Shown here piece after piece: positions 4,926-5,757 of a stretch of 5,757 nucleotides of DNA. The position numbers were made by a program, and so were the translations under genes. The stretch comes from JAULUH01 sp032111745 (GTDB taxonomy: Bacteria; Chloroflexota; Anaerolineae; JAAEKA01): assembly GCA_032111745.1 (NCBI GenBank), contig JAULUH010000239.1:1-5757 (forward strand). The letters run 5' to 3'. Every line of letters starts with the position of its first letter. Within the stretch, counting starts at the first letter, position 1. A model generated the notes under the pieces. The model made no database searches, was not told the DNA's origin, and worked only from the letters and a program-made list of their open reading frames with translations.

Positions 4926-5243
4926 ATGCAAGTGAGCATCGGCCAGATCAAGCGCGACATATCTGTCCTGGTGAATCGAGTTGCCTATGGGGGTGAACGA
5001 ATCATCCTGACGTCTCGCGGCAAGCCCAAGGCTGTGCTCATCAGCATGGATGACTACCGGCGGCTCACGGCCAGCGAAGACGGCGAGGGTGTGCGGCGAC
5101 TCGAGGCGTGGCTGGAGGCATCTGATCGCCTGGCAGCCAGGATCCTCGAGAAGCGAGAGGGCAGGCTCGTCGATGCCGATGCCGTGCTGCAGCAGGCCAG
5201 GAGCGATCTGGAGGAGCGCCATGACTTCCTACGTGGTGATTGA
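4926..5243 (+). CDS. Phd/YefM family antitoxin (plus-strand module)
   Basis: This 105-residue protein is a Phd/YefM antitoxin. The N-terminal DNA-binding domain is clear: MQVSIGQIKRDISVLVNRVAYGG, then ERIILTSRGKPKAVLISMDDYRRL (24-47), with the family S-R-G-K-P-x-A-V-L-[IV]-S-x-x-D-Y-x-x-L pattern. Residues 54-105 form a long charged helix (GVRRLEAWLEASDRLAARIL and on), longer than in the other Phd-type antitoxin here, and probably the toxin-binding part. It is preceded by its own promoter and a GGAGG ribosome site. Its 3' end overlaps the next gene by 23 nt, the usual antitoxin-first order with translational coupling. It is not a close copy of the minus-strand antitoxin; the two differ throughout, so they are separate acquisitions and not a duplication. 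Confidence 0.93.
   Translation: MQVSIGQIKRDISVLVNRVAYGGERIILTSRGKPKAVLISMDDYRRLTASEDGEGVRRLEAWLEASDRLAARILEKREGRLVDADAVLQQARSDLEERHDFLRGD
5210..5216 (+). promoter_or_regulatory. Internal ribosome binding site for the second VapC-type toxin
   Basis: GGAGGAG lies inside the antitoxin coding region with its core GGAGG 6 nt before the ATG at 5221. It supports 5221 as the toxin start over the much longer upstream reading frame. Confidence 0.75.
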
Positions 5244-5652
5244 TGCCGGCTTCGCCTTCAAGATGCTGGTACCGAATCCCGCGCGCGAGGAGATCAAGCG
5301 GCTGGCCAGGCAGTGGACGAGCCAGGAGCTTGCCCTCTGTGCTCCGTCGCTGTGGCTCTATGAACTAACGTCGATTCTCACCAAGATGGTGCATTTCGGG
5401 GAGATGGATGAGGAAGATGCGCGGGAAAGCCTGGCGCTGGCCGCTGGATTGGGCGTGCAACTGATCGAGCCGGGCGAGGAGCTGGCGCTCAAGGCCTTTT
5501 CCTGGACCTGGCGCCTCCAGCGTGCCGCCGCGTATGACAGCTTCTACCTGGCACTGGCCGAGCAACTGGACTGTGAGCTGTGGACAGCCGACCTGCGGCT
5601 GGTCAACGCAGCCGGCCAGCCATGGGTGCGGTGGGCCGGGGGGAAGGGCTGA
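5221..5652 (+). CDS. vapC: VapC-type PIN domain toxin (plus-strand module)
   Basis: This 143-residue protein is a PIN-fold endoribonuclease toxin. The acidic site residues are in place: Asp8 in SYVVIDAGFAFKMLVP, Glu48 in APSLWLYELTSILTK, Asp106 in AAAYDSFYLALAEQ and Asp124 in LWTADLRLV. This A-P-x-L-x-x-x-E-[LV] and Y-D-[SA]-x-Y-x-A-L-A-E pattern is that of the VapC group different from the FitB-like toxin at 4031-4459. The frame is open further upstream to 5050, but that part overlaps the antitoxin in another frame and has no PIN character. The ATG at 5221 has a GGAGGAG site and aligns with the family start. The length is normal and the gene looks intact. The RNA target is unknown. It overlaps the antitoxin by 23 nt. 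Confidence 0.93.
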   Translation: MTSYVVIDAGFAFKMLVPNPAREEIKRLARQWTSQELALCAPSLWLYELTSILTKMVHFGEMDEEDARESLALAAGLGVQLIEPGEELALKAFSWTWRLQRAAAYDSFYLALAEQLDCELWTADLRLVNAAGQPWVRWAGGKG

Positions 5653-5757
5653 TATCAGCTGGAGCCAGGCGACCGGAACACGGATGCCGGGCCGGAGCAT
5701 AGACGCCGGAAGCACGCAGGGGGCTCTTGAGAAGGCCTGAACAAGCCTTGTCCCTGG
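5653..5757. other. Non-coding tail after the last toxin gene
   Basis: No gene is supported here. The only structure is a weak inverted repeat, AAGGC (5732-5736) and GCCTT (5745-5749), with an 8-nt loop followed by TGTCCCTGG. It could be a poor terminator, but the stem is short and there is no T-run. Confidence 0.5.

Noticed and set aside
5050..5220. Upstream extension of the second VapC toxin to an ATG at 5050
   Set aside because: It would overlap most of the antitoxin gene in another frame, adds no PIN-like sequence and lacks a ribosome site. The start at 5221 has one and fits the family.
5732..5749. AAGGC/GCCTT hairpin near the right edge as a terminator
   Set aside because: The 5-bp stem with an 8-nt loop and no T-run is too weak to call as a feature of its own.

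Overview
This is a 5.76 kb stretch of GC-rich bacterial DNA. It comes from a draft or metagenomic assembly, because a 10-N gap sits at 506-515. There is no taxonomic marker. The high GC content, the DUF433/DUF5615 pair and the long GTAGGGGC...GCCCCTAC palindrome would fit a Chloroflexota-like organism, but that is a weak inference. No tRNA, rRNA, CRISPR array, transposase or integrase is visible.

Left part (1-3229, + strand): the 3' end of a Wadjet (JetABCD) anti-plasmid system. The window opens inside jetC, the SMC/MukB-like ATPase, near its hinge. It continues through the returning coiled coil and the C-terminal ATPase half, with the SGGE signature and the LALFDE Walker B motif. jetD, the Toprim-type nuclease subunit, follows. 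jetA, jetB and the N-terminal half of jetC should lie just left of the window. The 80-bp jetC-jetD gap is almost entirely a perfect 35-bp-arm palindrome that contains the jetC stop codon.

Right part (3230-5757): three consecutive two-gene toxin-antitoxin modules, each ending in a PIN-fold ribonuclease toxin but from three different subfamilies. Module 1 (+ strand) is a DUF433 antitoxin with a DUF5615 PIN-like toxin. Module 2 (- strand) is a Phd/YefM antitoxin with a FitB/VapC-type PIN toxin. Module 3 (+ strand) is a Phd/YefM antitoxin with a VapC-type PIN toxin. In every module the antitoxin comes first and its 3' end overlaps the toxin start (by 4, 4 and 23 nt). Modules 1 and 2 converge on a large inverted repeat (3950-4019). 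Modules 2 and 3 diverge from an AT-richer control region (4711-4925) with a recognisable promoter for each direction. A palindromic operator candidate lies just downstream of the module 2 -10 box.

Taken together this is a defence/stabilisation island: a plasmid-destroying SMC complex followed by a run of addiction modules. The families are known. The least ordinary features are the jetC-jetD palindrome, the stacking of three PIN modules behind Wadjet, and the regulatory palindromes.
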